From: Rhodospirillales bacterium
GTDB lineage: Bacteria > Pseudomonadota > Alphaproteobacteria > Rhodospirillales > Thalassospiraceae
Assembly (NCBI GenBank): GCA_019634165.1
Contig: JAHQVT010000011.1
Location: forward strand, 62,001 to 126,000
Length of the DNA stretch: 64,000 nucleotides
Direction of reading: 5' to 3'
Position numbers and translations under genes: made by a program
The notes under the pieces: generated by a model
What the model was told of the DNA's origin: nothing
The model's database searches: none
Seen by the model: only the letters and a program-made list of their open reading frames with translations
Part shown: in pieces, positions 8,621-18,925 of the stretch
Layout: each line of letters starts with the position of its first letter
Position numbering within the stretch: the stretch's first letter is position 1

Positions 8621-9475
8621 TTACCTGAACATCATCACGGGCACCTGACAGGAGCGCACCATTTCGGTGGTGGTGCTGCCAATGATCAGGTTGCGGATGC
8701 GTGAATGGCCATAAGCGCCCATCACTAAAAGGTCGATATTGTCGGCCTCAATCCGGGCTTTGATCACGTCTTCTGGTTCACCCTGTGCAAATCCGGCATC
8801 GACTTCGTAACCGGCCTTGCGCAACAGAGTGGCCGCTTCATCAAGTTTTTCCTGCAGGCTGTCGGTTGGCTTGCCAACGCAGAGAAGCGTGCAAGGCAAA
8901 TCGGTAAACAGTTTGCCCGATGCGATATGGCGCACGGCCTTCATCGCACTTTCGCCGCCATCAAAGGCAATCAGGAATTTCTGGATGGGTTTGAAGGCGC
9001 GTGAGGCCACCAGAACCGGCTTGTTTGCGGCGCGCACGACACGTTCAAGGTTCGATCCGAGATGCAGTTTGGCAAAATCGGCTGCTTCGCCGCGTTTACC
9101 AACAAGGATCAGATCGGCATCGCCTTCGAACTCGGCAATGCTTTCAATCAGGTCACCATGACGCAATTTGGTGCCAACGGTTTTAACCCCAGCTTGTTCA
9201 AGCCCGGTTTTGGCTTCTTCCAAAAGAAGACGCCCGCGTTTGAGTTCAAGCTTGGCTTTTTGTTCGTCGAGTTCGGCAAGTTCGGCAAGCAAGGATGAAC
9301 GTTGACCAAGCTTGAGATTGCCGCTGAGATCGGCTGGTTCGGAACCAACACCACGACGGCCCAGTACATGCATCAGATCAATTGATGCGTTGGTACGCTC
9401 AGCAACCCAGCGGGTCAGGTCACACACACTTTGCGAATAACTTGATCCGTCTATCAGTGCGATCAGATGTGTCAT
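8621..9475 (-). CDS. uspA: Tandem-domain universal stress protein
   Basis: A 284-residue cytoplasmic protein with two Usp folds. The first begins HLIALIDGSSYSQSVCDLTR and carries ADLILVGKRGE; the second begins FLIAFDGGESAMKAVRHIAS and ends with DLLVMGAYGHSRIRNLIIGS, a GxxGHxR...GS ATP-binding loop as in ATP-binding Usp proteins. It starts 17 bases after the sulP stop on the same strand, so the two are co-transcribed; Usp proteins are known partners of SulP transporters in other bacteria. A decayed copy of its 3' end lies at 6115-6228. Confidence 0.92.
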   Translation of the reverse strand: MTHLIALIDGSSYSQSVCDLTRWVAERTNASIDLMHVLGRRGVGSEPADLSGNLKLGQRSSLLAELAELDEQKAKLELKRGRLLLEEAKTGLEQAGVKTVGTKLRHGDLIESIAEFEGDADLILVGKRGEAADFAKLHLGSNLERVVRAANKPVLVASRAFKPIQKFLIAFDGGESAMKAVRHIASGKLFTDLPCTLLCVGKPTDSLQEKLDEAATLLRKAGYEVDAGFAQGEPEDVIKARIEADNIDLLVMGAYGHSRIRNLIIGSTTTEMVRSCQVPVMMFR

Positions 9476-9492
9476 TGATCGTTTCCCTGTTC

Positions 9493-10983
9493 CTAGTGGC
9501 CCATCAGACGTTCAAGCGCGCCGGGCTTATCGTGGATGGCCAGTTTATCGACGATTGTCTCGCTGGCTTCATTGAGACCGATCAATTCGACCTCGGCCCC
9601 TTCACGGCGGAATTTGAGCACGACCATATCAAGGGCTGCAACACTTGAGATATCCCAAATGTGTGCGTGGCTGACATCAATGGTAACTTTATCAAGTGCT
9701 TCGCGGAAATCGAACGCCTTGGTGAAGTCTTCGACCGAGGCAAAGAAAATCTGACCGCGGACATCATAAGTGCGGTGCGTGCTGTCACTTGAAAGCGTGC
9801 TGGTGATGCGGAAAATCTGCGCGATCTTCCAGGCAAAGAAAATACCCGAAAGCAACACACCGACCAGAACACCAATCGCAAGGTTGTGCGACCCAACCAC
9901 GGTAATCACGGTTGCGAGCATCACGATGGAGGAGCTGCGCGGATGATGTTTGAGATCCTTGATCGATGACCAGCTAAACGTCCCGACAGACACCATGATC
10001 ATGATGGCAACGAGGGCTGCCATCGGAATGATCGCAACCAGATCGCCCAGAACCACAATCAGAATCAAAAGGAAAATACCCGCCAAGAAGGTCGAAAGAC
10101 GGCCACGCCCCCCCGATTTGATGTTGATCACGGATTGACCGATCATTGCACAACCGGCCATGCCACCGATGAAACCGGTAAAGAAGTTGGCAATGCCCTG
10201 ACCGTAACATTCACGGGTGCGGTTTGATGTGGTGTCGGTCAGATCATCAACGATCTGCGCGGTCATCAGGCTTTCCAAAAGACCAACTGCAGCGACAGCC
10301 GCCGAGTAAGGCAGGATGATCAGGAAGGTATCAAGGTTCAGCGGAATGTCGGGGAAATAGATTGCCGGGAAGGCATCGGGCAGTGCGCCCATATCGCCCA
10401 CCGTGCGCAGATCCGCATCGATAAACAGCGATAATCCGGTCAGCACCACAATGCAAATGAGCGGTGAAGGGATGACCTTGGTGATAATCGGAAACAGATA
10501 AATGATGGCAAGACCACCTGCGACCATCACATAGGTCATGTAGCTGACATTGGTCAGTTCAGGCAATTGCGCCATGAAAATCAGAATGGCGAGCGCATTC
10601 ACAAAGCCGGTCATCACCGATTTGGAGACAAAACGCATCAGATTGCCAAGGCGAAACGCGCCGGCCAGCATCTGAATAACACCGGCCAGAACGGTTGCCG
10701 CCAACAGGTAATCAAGCCCGTGTTCACGGACAAGCGATCCCATCAAAACAGCCGTTGCGGCCGTTGCGGCCGAAATCATGCCCGGTCGTCCGCCAAAGAT
10801 TGCGGTAATCACGGCAATCGAGAAGGAGGCATAAAGCCCGACCTTCGGATCAACACCGGCAATAATTGAAAAGGCAATTGCCTCTGGAATAAGGGCAAGT
10901 GCCACAACAAGGCCCGAAAGCACATCGCCGCGAATATTGCCAAGCCATTCAGCCCGCAAGCGCGGAAGAAAATCGCTGTTCAC
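9493..10983 (-). CDS. SulP family anion transporter with STAS domain
   Basis: Inner-membrane anion transporter (sulfate or bicarbonate type) of 496 residues. About 400 residues form ten or more membrane segments, including the family motif [20 protein letters not shown] and [19 protein letters not shown]; the C terminus is a STAS regulatory domain ([19 protein letters not shown] onward). The start is set at GTG 10983 because GGAGA precedes it by six bases, while the frame continues upstream without support. The short loop and general style resemble BicA-like members, so bicarbonate is a possible substrate, but sulfate cannot be excluded. Operon with uspA. Confidence 0.9.
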   Translation of the reverse strand: MNSDFLPRLRAEWLGNIRGDVLSGLVVALALIPEAIAFSIIAGVDPKVGLYASFSIAVITAIFGGRPGMISAATAATAVLMGSLVREHGLDYLLAATVLAGVIQMLAGAFRLGNLMRFVSKSVMTGFVNALAILIFMAQLPELTNVSYMTYVMVAGGLAIIYLFPIITKVIPSPLICIVVLTGLSLFIDADLRTVGDMGALPDAFPAIYFPDIPLNLDTFLIILPYSAAVAAVGLLESLMTAQIVDDLTDTTSNRTRECYGQGIANFFTGFIGGMAGCAMIGQSVINIKSGGRGRLSTFLAGIFLLILIVVLGDLVAIIPMAALVAIMIMVSVGTFSWSSIKDLKHHPRSSSIVMLATVITVVGSHNLAIGVLVGVLLSGIFFAWKIAQIFRITSTLSSDSTHRTYDVRGQIFFASVEDFTKAFDFREALDKVTIDVSHAHIWDISSVAALDMVVLKFRREGAEVELIGLNEASETIVDKLAIHDKPGALERLMGH

Positions 10984-11207
10984 AGAAAATCTCCGTATCC
11001 GTAAGCCCACTTCGTTCACGGGAAGACCCCGGGGCTGGAATGTCATCAGGTGGTGCCAATAAACCCGTCAGCCATCATTTTCAGCGACCAGGTCGTTCGT
11101 ACCATCCGTTAAGGTGCTGCATCGCAGCAGGCTGTACCTATACTAATTTAAAGATCAGCACAACCGCAGGGCAGGCATGGGCACCTGTACAAAAGGGATG
11201 AGCTACG

Positions 11208-11237
11208 AAAAAACCCGCCGGATTTCCGGCGGGTTTT
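11208..11237 (-). terminator. Terminator downstream of acsA
   Basis: Hairpin AAAACCCGCCGG / CCGGCGGGTTTT with T-runs on both sides, about 55 bases after the acsA stop on the minus strand. It could serve both directions. Confidence 0.8.
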
Positions 11238-11293
11238 AGCAGGTATGTATTTGACCCAAACCGTATCATCGGTTCGGTGGTGTGAATGTGCGA

Positions 11294-13237
11294 TTAGCGA
11301 TTCTGACGGTTATCGATCAGATCGTCGACAACGCCCGGATCAGAAAGGGTCGAGGTATCGCCAAGCTGGTCATATTCGTTGGCCGCAATCTTGCGCAGGA
11401 TACGGCGCATGATTTTGCCCGAACGGGTTTTCGGAAGACCCGGCGACCATTGCAGGAAGTCGGGGCTTGCGATTGGGCCGATTTCTTTACGGACCCATTT
11501 GACCAGTTCAAGACGCAGCTCTTCGGTCGGTTCTTCATCGGCATTCAGGGTGACATAAGCATAGATGCCCTGACCCTTGATGTCGTGCGGAACGCCAACC
11601 ACTGCGGCCTCGGCGACTTTCGGGTGAGCGACCAGCGCGCTTTCGACTTCGGCCGTCCCCATGCGGTGACCAGATACGTTGATCACGTCATCAACGCGGC
11701 CGGTGATCCAGTAATACCCATCTTCGTCACGGCGGGCACCGTCACCGGTGGTGTAAACCCCCTTGAAGGTGGTGAAATAGGTCTGGATAAAGCGTTCGTG
11801 ATCGCCGTAAACCGTACGCATCTGACCCGGCCAGCTATCTTTGATGACAAGGCTGCCTTCGGCGGCACCCGGAAGGTCTTTGCCTTCGGCATCAAGCAAG
11901 GCGGGCTGAACACCAAAGAACGGCAAGGTGGCCGAACCCGGTTTAAGATCGGTTGCGCCCGGAAGCGGGGTGATCAGGATACCGCCGGTTTCAGTCTGCC
12001 ACCACGTATCGACAATCGGGCATTTCCGTTTGCCGACATGCTCATGATACCATTCCCATGCTTCGGGGTTGATCGGTTCACCCACCGAGCCGAGGATTCG
12101 CAAGGATGACAGATCGGCTTTTTTCACCCAATCGGCACCTTCGCGCATCAGCGCGCGGATCGCGGTCGGGGCGGTATAGAAAATATTGACCTTGTGCTTT
12201 TCACAGACCTGCCAGAAGCGTGATGCGTCCGGATAGCTGGGAACGCCTTCGAACATCAAGGTCGTCGCACCATTGGCCAGCGGGCCATAAACGATATAGC
12301 TGTGACCGGTGACCCAGCCGACATCGGCCGTACACCAGTAAACATCGCCATCATGATAATCAAAGACGTATTTATGGGTCATCGACGCATAGACCAGATA
12401 ACCGCCCGAGGTGTGCAAAACACCTTTCGGTTTGCCGGTCGAGCCCGAAGTATAAAGAACGAAAAGCGGGTCTTCGGCGTTGATTTCGGTTGGCGGGCAA
12501 TCCGGAGAAGCTGCTTCGCAGACTTCGTGATACCAGACGTCGCGGGCATCATTCCACGGAATGTCTTTGCCGGTATGTTTGACAACAACCAGTTTTTCGA
12601 CCGATTTGACACCCGGATGCGACAAGGCTTCGTCCGCATTGCGTTTCAACGGAACACCACGACCGCCGCGTAGACCTTCATCAGAGGTAATCACGACTTT
12701 GGCGCCGCAATCTTCGACACGACCGGCCAAGGCTTCTGGCGAGAAGCCTCCAAAGACGATGGAATGGATCGCACCGATGCGGGCACAGGCCAGCATCGAA
12801 ACGGCTGCGGCCGGGATCATCGGCAGATAAATGACAACACGGTCACCTTTGCTGACACCCATCGATTTCAGGGCGTTGGCAAAACGGCTGACGCGTTCAT
12901 GCAGGTCTTTATAGGTGATGTTTTCCGAAACGGAGGGATCGTCACCTTCAAAGATGATTGCGGTCTGATCGCCGCGCGTCGCAAGGTGACGGTCAAGGCA
13001 GTTGGCCGAGACGTTCAGTGTGCCGTCTTCGTACCATTTGATGTACAGGTTATGCGGATCGTAACTGACATTCTTGACCTTGGTATAGGGCTTGATCCAG
13101 TCGATGCGCTTGCCGTGTTCGCCCCAGAAGCCATCCGGGTCCTCGACCGACTGTTTATACATGGCATCGTATTTCGACTTGTCGATCAGGGCGCCCTTTG
13201 CGATGTCGCTGGGTACGGGATAAACGTTCGCAGACAT
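11294..13237 (-). CDS. acsA: Acetyl-CoA synthetase (AMP-forming)
   Basis: Converts acetate, ATP and CoA to acetyl-CoA, AMP and PPi in the cytoplasm. The 647 residues match the family. Visible are the adenylation P-loop [12 protein letters not shown], the [10 protein letters not shown] motif, [20 protein letters not shown], and the C-terminal [12 protein letters not shown] whose Lys is the known acetylation site. It is a single-gene unit with its own terminator and a 520-base upstream region. Growth on acetate is the expected role. Confidence 0.97.
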   Translation of the reverse strand: MSANVYPVPSDIAKGALIDKSKYDAMYKQSVEDPDGFWGEHGKRIDWIKPYTKVKNVSYDPHNLYIKWYEDGTLNVSANCLDRHLATRGDQTAIIFEGDDPSVSENITYKDLHERVSRFANALKSMGVSKGDRVVIYLPMIPAAAVSMLACARIGAIHSIVFGGFSPEALAGRVEDCGAKVVITSDEGLRGGRGVPLKRNADEALSHPGVKSVEKLVVVKHTGKDIPWNDARDVWYHEVCEAASPDCPPTEINAEDPLFVLYTSGSTGKPKGVLHTSGGYLVYASMTHKYVFDYHDGDVYWCTADVGWVTGHSYIVYGPLANGATTLMFEGVPSYPDASRFWQVCEKHKVNIFYTAPTAIRALMREGADWVKKADLSSLRILGSVGEPINPEAWEWYHEHVGKRKCPIVDTWWQTETGGILITPLPGATDLKPGSATLPFFGVQPALLDAEGKDLPGAAEGSLVIKDSWPGQMRTVYGDHERFIQTYFTTFKGVYTTGDGARRDEDGYYWITGRVDDVINVSGHRMGTAEVESALVAHPKVAEAAVVGVPHDIKGQGIYAYVTLNADEEPTEELRLELVKWVRKEIGPIASPDFLQWSPGLPKTRSGKIMRRILRKIAANEYDQLGDTSTLSDPGVVDDLIDNRQNR

Positions 13238-13759
13238 ATGTGGCCTCTTGTTCGTTTCCTGTGGTCTGTACGTTCACATCAGGCGGTGGCTTGTGTTCTG
13301 AGTGTTTTCAGAAAAAAGGCCGTGTGCCGATGCAATATTTCGGTGCGGTTCAGTATCCAAGTTTCGCCAAGCTATGCTGTTGCATTTTACAAACGCGGCA
13401 CGGCAAAACCGATCCTGTCGCTTGGGTCCCATGCTAGTGCGCAGAAGATGTTCGGGAAATACAACTTAAGACGGGGGCGGGTATGCCGAAACTGGCGGAT
13501 TGCTTGCGGAATTTCGGTGTTGTTTGTTCCGAAAAATGAGGTTGGCGGGCGTTCTGGAAAGATTCAACTTTGGTGGGCTAGCTTGGCGTATTGTTGTTAT
13601 CTATTTGATATATAGCGTAAATTTTAGGTTTCGCCAGTATTCTGCCGATAATTGAGGAAATAAATTCAGACCCGTCTTGCGCGCAATTAGGGCTGTTCGG
13701 TTCTGGATTTGATGGAACAAAACAGATACAAAGAACCCAGATGATAATTAAATGGTGGG
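13238..13759. other. Intergenic region between acsA and rmuC
   Basis: The 522 bases between two divergent genes hold no convincing gene: open frames here lack ribosome sites or are extensions from within acsA on the other strand. It must carry the acsA promoter and the rmuC promoter. An AT-rich stretch near 13590-13625 is the likeliest rmuC promoter area, but no strong -35/-10 pair is evident. Confidence 0.5.
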
Positions 13760-15322
13760 ATGATGGATCCGATTTCTTTGGCCGCAGGTGCGTTGGGCGC
13801 ATCTGTTTTAGCGCTGGCATTCAGTATCATGATGGTCAAACGCATCAAGGATGCGGCAGAGGCCGAGACAGAGTCGCGCACGGCATTGCTGGCATCCCAG
13901 CTTGATCAGACCGAAGCCACCCGGCGCGATTTGGCCTCGGAACTGGCGGTAACACGCGAAAAGCTTTCGGAAAGTTCGGAAAAGCGCGCCATTGCGGAAA
14001 CCACAGCCCATCGTGTGCCGGTTCTTGAAGCGGAAATGCGTGACCTTCGCCTGACTCTTGATCAGTGGCGCGAAAAGGGGTCCGAGCTTGAAACCGCGCT
14101 TGAAAAAGAGCGCGAAGCAGCGGCCGAAAAGCTTGCCATGCTTGAAGATGCCAAAACGAAGTTGCTTGATAGTTTCAAGGCGCTGTCATCCGATGCGCTT
14201 AAGGTTAATAATGACGAGTTCATGAAGCTGGCACGGGAAAACTTTTCGCGTCTTCAGGAAGGGGCCAAGGGTGATCTTGAAAAACGTCAGCAGGCAATTG
14301 ACGGGCTTGTGAAGCCCATCAAAGAACGTCTTGAGGCCTTTGATACTAAGGTTAATGAACTTGAAAAAAACCGCAAAGAAGCTTACGGCGAGCTGCGTGA
14401 ACAGGTCGGGACCCTTGTACAATCACAGACCCGTCTGACCAAAGAAACCCAAACGCTAAGTTCTGCGTTGCGGTCAAGTTCATCGGTATCGGGTAAATGG
14501 GGTGAGTTGCAGCTTAAGCGGATTGTCGAGCTTGCCGGGATGCTCAAGCATTGTGACTTTGACGAGCAGGTGCATTTCAACACCGATGAAGGCATTCAAA
14601 AGCCCGACATGGTTATTAATCTGCCGGGCGGAAAGAACATCGTTGTCGACGCCAAGGCGCCAACATCGGCCTATCTTGATGCGATTGATGAAAAGCATGA
14701 TGAGGTGCGCCGCGAAGCATTGATGGCGACCTATGTGACCAATGTGCGCAAAGTGATCGCCGATTTGGCGAAAAAATCATACTGGAAGTCGGTTGATAGC
14801 CCGGAATTTGTCGTGTTGTTCCTGCCTGGTGAAAGCTTCTTTTCGGCTGCACTTGAACGTGACCCGCGCCTGATTGAAGACAGCTTCCGCGATGGGGTGA
14901 TCCTTGCCACCCCGACAACATTGTTGGGTCTTTTGAAGGCGGTGGCATATGGCTGGCGTCAGGAAGCCTTGGCCGAAAATGCCCGCGATATTAGCGAAAT
15001 CGGCCAGCAACTGTTTGATCGACTGGGCACCCTTGCCAAGAACTTCTCATCGATGGGCAAGTCGCTTGAAAGCACGGTTAAAAATTACAACAAAACCCTT
15101 GGGTCGCTTGAAGGATCGGTTTTGGTTTCGGCCCGCAAGCTTAAAGAAAAGCACATCGTTTCTGATGACCGCGTAATCGAAGAACCAGCCCCGTCAGAAA
15201 CCCATGTGCGCGATATCACCAAGATGGAATTGCTGGCCGGACCGGAAGATGCCGGGTTGGAAGATGCCGGGTTGGAAGATGAAAGCACGGATGGACATGA
15301 TGGCGAGGGTGTCGATCGCTGA
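13760..15322 (+). CDS. rmuC: RmuC family protein (DNA recombination)
   Basis: RmuC proteins carry a PD-(D/E)XK-like nuclease fold and limit recombination at inverted repeats. This 520-residue protein starts with a membrane anchor (ISLAAGALGASVLALAFSIM), then a long coiled coil to about residue 200, then the conserved core with SSVSGKWGELQLKRIVE and NIVVDAKAPTSAYLDAID (the DxK part of the catalytic motif), and ALAENARDISEIGQQLFDRL. The acidic C-terminal tail holds a short tandem repeat. Two ATG codons in a row (13760, 13763) are possible starts. Confidence 0.93.
   Translation: MMDPISLAAGALGASVLALAFSIMMVKRIKDAAEAETESRTALLASQLDQTEATRRDLASELAVTREKLSESSEKRAIAETTAHRVPVLEAEMRDLRLTLDQWREKGSELETALEKEREAAAEKLAMLEDAKTKLLDSFKALSSDALKVNNDEFMKLARENFSRLQEGAKGDLEKRQQAIDGLVKPIKERLEAFDTKVNELEKNRKEAYGELREQVGTLVQSQTRLTKETQTLSSALRSSSSVSGKWGELQLKRIVELAGMLKHCDFDEQVHFNTDEGIQKPDMVINLPGGKNIVVDAKAPTSAYLDAIDEKHDEVRREALMATYVTNVRKVIADLAKKSYWKSVDSPEFVVLFLPGESFFSAALERDPRLIEDSFRDGVILATPTTLLGLLKAVAYGWRQEALAENARDISEIGQQLFDRLGTLAKNFSSMGKSLESTVKNYNKTLGSLEGSVLVSARKLKEKHIVSDDRVIEEPAPSETHVRDITKMELLAGPEDAGLEDAGLEDESTDGHDGEGVDR
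15244..15280 (+). repeat. 15-base tandem repeat in the rmuC 3' end
   Basis: The unit GGAAGATGCCGGGTT occurs twice in full and once in part. It encodes EDAGL repeats in the acidic tail and keeps the frame, so copy number may vary between strains without breaking the gene. Confidence 0.85.
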
Positions 15323-15424
15323 TGCAGATCGCTAAATGCGTTGGAGCATGGCTGGTATCGGGTTGGAATCGGGCAGTTTGCTTGACTTAGGCGCGTGAAG
15401 ACCTTATCTCAAGGCGCGAAATTT

Positions 15425-15432
15425 GCTATAAT
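15425..15432 (+). promoter_or_regulatory. Extended -10 promoter element upstream of def
   Basis: TGCTATAAT is a full consensus -10 with the TGn extension. The -35 region (around ACCTTATC) is weak, as is usual for extended -10 promoters. Transcription would start near 15439, 45 bases before def. Confidence 0.6.
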
Positions 15433-15483
15433 CTAGGGTTACAGCCCTAACCAGAATTTAGATCGAAATCGGAATACTGACCC

Positions 15484-16002
15484 ATGGCCCTGCGTGAAAT
15501 TCTTATCGTTCCAGACCCCCGCTTGAAAAAAGAGTGTGCGGCGGTCACGGAAGTGAATGATGAGATCAGACAACTTCTTGATGACATGCTTGAAACCATG
15601 TACGCGGCACCAGGCATTGGCCTTGCAGCGCCGCAGATTGGTGTGATGAAGCGCGTCGTGGTCATGGATGTTTCCGATGAAAAGGACAAGCCTGAGCCGC
15701 TGAAACTGATCAACCCGGAAATTATCTGGGAGTCGGAAGAATTGGCGGTGTATCAGGAAGGCTGTTTGTCGATCCCCGATCAGTATGCCGATGTTGAACG
15801 CCCAGCCGAAGTCGGCATGCGCTACATGGATGAAAATGGCAAAGAGCATGAGATCGAAGCAGATGGCTTGCTTGCGACCTGTATCCAGCATGAGATTGAT
15901 CATCTTGATGGGGTGTTGTTTACCGACTATCTCAGCGCGCTTAAACGCAACATGATCATCAAAAAAGTTCAGAAGCTGCAAAAGACGAAAAAGTCTGCCT
16001 GA
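15484..16002 (+). CDS. def: Peptide deformylase
   Basis: Metalloenzyme that removes the formyl group from new polypeptides. All three signature motifs are present in its 172 residues: GIGLAAPQIG near 43, EGCLSIP with the metal-binding Cys near 93, and HEIDHLDG with the two metal-binding His near 135. It has its own promoter and terminator; fmt, which adds the formyl group to the initiator tRNA, follows some 300 bases downstream on the same strand, the usual functional neighbour. Confidence 0.97.
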   Translation: MALREILIVPDPRLKKECAAVTEVNDEIRQLLDDMLETMYAAPGIGLAAPQIGVMKRVVVMDVSDEKDKPEPLKLINPEIIWESEELAVYQEGCLSIPDQYADVERPAEVGMRYMDENGKEHEIEADGLLATCIQHEIDHLDGVLFTDYLSALKRNMIIKKVQKLQKTKKSA

Positions 16003-16024
16003 TCGTTTTGAGAGTCAATCCATC

Positions 16025-16054
16025 AAGGGCCGGGTTTTCCGGCCCTTTTGTTTT
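16025..16054 (+). terminator. Terminator after def
   Basis: AAGGGCCGG / CCGGCCCTTTT hairpin with T-run, 22 bases after the stop. The rest of the roughly 300-base gap to fmt shows only a weak inverted repeat at 16180-16208 (GCCCTTGA / TCAAGGGC). Confidence 0.85.
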
Positions 16055-16299
16055 GCGCAATGGTTGCTGTTGTTTCGTTGAATTGAGCATGAGTTAGTTA
16101 ACTTACTTAATAGATTTTCTTATCAGTCGGGATGTCATTTGACCGTGTGGTGGGTGGGGTTAGATTATATTGTTTGCGCGCCCTTGATGAATTAACGGGT
16201 TCAAGGGCAGGCTTGGCTTGTCATTTGTTCAAGATAGCGCCAAATTGCCGCCAGATGATCTAAAACCGCTGCCGCCCTGATGATGAATGGACCAAGAAC

Positions 16300-17226
16300 A
16301 TGACCAAGCTGCGCATTGCCTTTATGGGAACCCCGGATTTCGCCCTTGTGGCGTTAAAGGATTTGGTCGCAAGCGGGCATGATGTTGTCTGCGTTTATTC
16401 ACAGCCGCCCCGTCCTGCTGGGCGCGGGCAAAAGGAAACGCCAAGCCCGGTGCATGCATGGGCGCAAGAACAGGGTATTGAAGTCCGTACCCCGGTGTCG
16501 TTGAAGTCCGATGACGAAAAGCAGGCTTTTGCCGATCTTGATCTGGATGTTGCGGTGGTCGCGGCCTATGGCCTTATCTTGCCCAAGGCGATTTTGGATG
16601 CGCCGAAATATGGCTGTTTGAATATTCACGCATCGCTTTTGCCGCGTTGGCGCGGTGCTGCCCCGATTCAACGGGCCATTTTGGCCGGGGATGAGGCGAC
16701 GGGTGTGACGATCATGCAGATGGATGTCGGGCTTGATACCGGGGATATGTTGTTGATCGGTGAGATTCCGATTACGGCAGAAACCTATGCCAATGCGCTG
16801 CATGACGACCTTGCCACCCTTGGCGGAAAGATGATTGTCGAGGCATTGGAAAAATTGCCAAAAGGTGCGTTGGTTGCGACCAAGCAGCCAGAAGATGGCG
16901 TGACCTATGCGGCCAAGCTTGACCGGTCTGAGGCCAAACTTGATTTCAGCGATGATGCAGATGCGCTTGAACGCAAAATTCGCGCGTTTACCCCATGGCC
17001 CGGTGCGTATTTTGAATTGGGTAAGGAACGGATCAAGGTGCAGGCAGCGGTGGTAAGTGATCAATCTGGCCCGGTTGGTGAAATCCTTGATGATCAGCTT
17101 AGCATTGGCTGTGGCAGCGGAGCATTGCGCCCAACGCGCATTCAGCGCCCCGGTAAGGCGGCAATGGATGCCGATGCGGTTTTGCGGGGGTATGACAAAC
17201 TGGCCAAGGGGGTCGTTCTGGGCTGA
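16300..17226 (+). CDS. fmt: Methionyl-tRNA formyltransferase
   Basis: Formylates Met-tRNA(fMet) with 10-formyl-tetrahydrofolate. The N-terminal Rossmann domain shows the family signature NIHASLLPRWRGAAPIQRAI near residues 109-128, including the active-site Asn-His-Ser; the C-terminal tRNA-binding OB-fold begins near residue 207. At 308 residues it is complete. The stop codon overlaps the start of the downstream GNAT gene by one base, so the two are translationally coupled. Confidence 0.96.
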   Translation: MTKLRIAFMGTPDFALVALKDLVASGHDVVCVYSQPPRPAGRGQKETPSPVHAWAQEQGIEVRTPVSLKSDDEKQAFADLDLDVAVVAAYGLILPKAILDAPKYGCLNIHASLLPRWRGAAPIQRAILAGDEATGVTIMQMDVGLDTGDMLLIGEIPITAETYANALHDDLATLGGKMIVEALEKLPKGALVATKQPEDGVTYAAKLDRSEAKLDFSDDADALERKIRAFTPWPGAYFELGKERIKVQAAVVSDQSGPVGEILDDQLSIGCGSGALRPTRIQRPGKAAMDADAVLRGYDKLAKGVVLG

Positions 17227-17780
17227 TGGCGGGCGATGTTGTAAATCAGCCGGATGTAACCAAGGGAGACCTGACCATTCGTCCGGCCTTTAACAGCGAT
17301 GGTGATGGGATTGCTGCCTTGATTAAGGCAGTGTTTGGCGAATATTCGGGATGCGTGTTTGACCGCGCTGGTGAGTTCCCCGAACTTGACGCGATTGCCG
17401 ATGATTTCAAAAACGCCAATGGCCGGATGTGGGTTGCTGTTAATGATGCGGACCGCGTTGTTGGCTGTTTTGGTGTGAAATATGATGGTTCGTCAAATGA
17501 GGCCGAACTTCATAAAGTCTATCTGGATGAAGACAGCCGCGGACAAGGAATGGCCCAGCGCCTGATGGCCAAGGCATTGGCGTGGTTGGGGCAAAATCAC
17601 CCAACCTGCGCGACCGTGATGCTGTGGACCGATACGCGATTTGAAGCCGGTCATCGGTTCTATGAAAAATGCGGCTTTGCCCGAACTGGCGAAAGCCGCA
17701 TTCTTGATGATCTTAGCCAATCAACCGAATATCAATTCCGGTTTGATTTTAGCGCCTATCAGCAGGCGTTGCGCAGTTAG
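17226..17780 (+). CDS. GNAT family N-acetyltransferase
   Basis: A 184-residue acetyltransferase fold. The core acetyl-CoA binding loop reads LHKVYLDEDSRGQGMAQRLM (motif A, R/Q-x-x-G-x-G/A), followed by the conserved FYEKCGFARTGE near residue 142. The substrate is unknown; the position directly after fmt with a one-base overlap suggests co-expression with translation-initiation functions, but many GNAT genes have unrelated neighbours. It is followed by the converging LysR gene within 21 bases. Confidence 0.88.
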   Translation: MAGDVVNQPDVTKGDLTIRPAFNSDGDGIAALIKAVFGEYSGCVFDRAGEFPELDAIADDFKNANGRMWVAVNDADRVVGCFGVKYDGSSNEAELHKVYLDEDSRGQGMAQRLMAKALAWLGQNHPTCATVMLWTDTRFEAGHRFYEKCGFARTGESRILDDLSQSTEYQFRFDFSAYQQALRS

Positions 17781-17801
17781 GCGACCTTTTCCAAGCCAAT
17801 A

Positions 17802-18785
17802 TTATTGGCCCGATCCATCTGCGGTCGTGCGTGTATCGGGTGAACCATCGGGGTTCTTTTTGACCGCACGGGCATCGCGGAAGCCAAGCTCCCACGGCGG
17901 GACGGGCGTGAATTTCTCAGCCAAGAAGTCAACAAAGGCGCGGACCTTGGGCGATAGGTGGCGTTTATGGGGATACACCGCCGAAATCCAAGCTTGATCA
18001 TGGACATATTCGGTTAGAACCGGGGTCAGGCGGCCGGTGCGGATATCTTCATGGACAAGATATTCAGCCAATCGCGCCATGCCCAAACCGGCCAAAACGG
18101 CCTCGTGCAATACATCGCCGTCATTGGCCGAAAATGACCCTTGTGCACGGAAGGCAACATGGCCGTTTGGTGTTTCAAAGTGCCAGTCATTGAAGCTTTC
18201 GCGCGATGACAGATGCAGACAGTTATGGTTTTCCAATTCCTGCGGTTCGCGGGGAATGCCATTTTTCTCAAGATATTCCGGCGATGCGACGATCATACGG
18301 CGGTTGACGGCGTATTTACGCGCGATCAGCGATGAATCTTCAAGCGCGGACAGGCGAATGGCTAGGTCATAGCCATCGTTGACCAGATCGGTGAATTTAT
18401 CATCAAGTGTGAGTTCGATCCGCACATCAGGATAGCGGGCAAGGAATTCCGGGATCAGCGGCACCACCTGCATTTTGGTGAAGGCCACCGATGCGTTAAT
18501 GCGCAGCGTCCCGCGTGGGGCGGCATAAAGCTGGGTGACGACTTCTTCGGCTTCTTCAATCTCGGTCAGGATCGTGCGTGCACGTTCGTAAAAGGCGCGG
18601 CCTTCTTCGGTCAGGCTAAGCTGACGGGTGGTGCGCATTAACAGACGTGCACCAAGGCGATCTTCCAATCGGGAAATGTATTTGGACACCGCAGAGGGTG
18701 ACAGGCGCATGGTCCGGGCAGCAGCCGAGAAGCTTCCTTCTTCAACTGCATGGACAAAGATTTCCATTTCCGCGGCGCGATCCAT
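17802..18785 (-). CDS. LysR family transcriptional regulator
   Basis: A 327-residue LysR regulator. The N-terminal winged helix reads EIFVHAVEEGSFSAAARTMR and SPSAVSKYISRLEDRLGARL, followed by the periplasmic-binding-like effector domain (LRINASVAFTKMQVVPLIPEFLARYP region). The C-terminal tail after about 300 is polar and probably disordered. It is divergent from the 60-residue small protein gene at 18926, with a 140-base shared upstream region, and convergent with the GNAT gene. Target unknown; LysR proteins commonly control the divergent neighbour. Confidence 0.92.
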   Translation of the reverse strand: MDRAAEMEIFVHAVEEGSFSAAARTMRLSPSAVSKYISRLEDRLGARLLMRTTRQLSLTEEGRAFYERARTILTEIEEAEEVVTQLYAAPRGTLRINASVAFTKMQVVPLIPEFLARYPDVRIELTLDDKFTDLVNDGYDLAIRLSALEDSSLIARKYAVNRRMIVASPEYLEKNGIPREPQELENHNCLHLSSRESFNDWHFETPNGHVAFRAQGSFSANDGDVLHEAVLAGLGMARLAEYLVHEDIRTGRLTPVLTEYVHDQAWISAVYPHKRHLSPKVRAFVDFLAEKFTPVPPWELGFRDARAVKKNPDGSPDTRTTADGSGQ

Positions 18786-18913
18786 ATATCGGGCATCCTA
18801 TTTATGACGTTAATTCACAAGTAATGTGCATATTGAGGGAATTATCTTTCCCGGTAAAGAAAATTAGATTGGGTTTATCGAAAGCGACGGGGTCGTCGCA
18901 AACACCGAAATTT

Positions 18914-18920
18914 AAGGAGG
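18914..18920 (+). promoter_or_regulatory. Strong ribosome binding site of the small protein gene
   Basis: AAGGAGG, a full anti-16S match, six bases before ATG 18926. It decides the start and argues that this short frame is really translated. Confidence 0.8.
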
Positions 18921-18925
18921 TCATC

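Noticed and set aside
11282-12109. Open frame of 275 codons antisense to acsA
   Set aside because: Product has no recognisable domain and its composition is that of a reverse-strand shadow; acsA on the other strand is unmistakable. A similar frame at 12764-13615 was rejected for the same reason.
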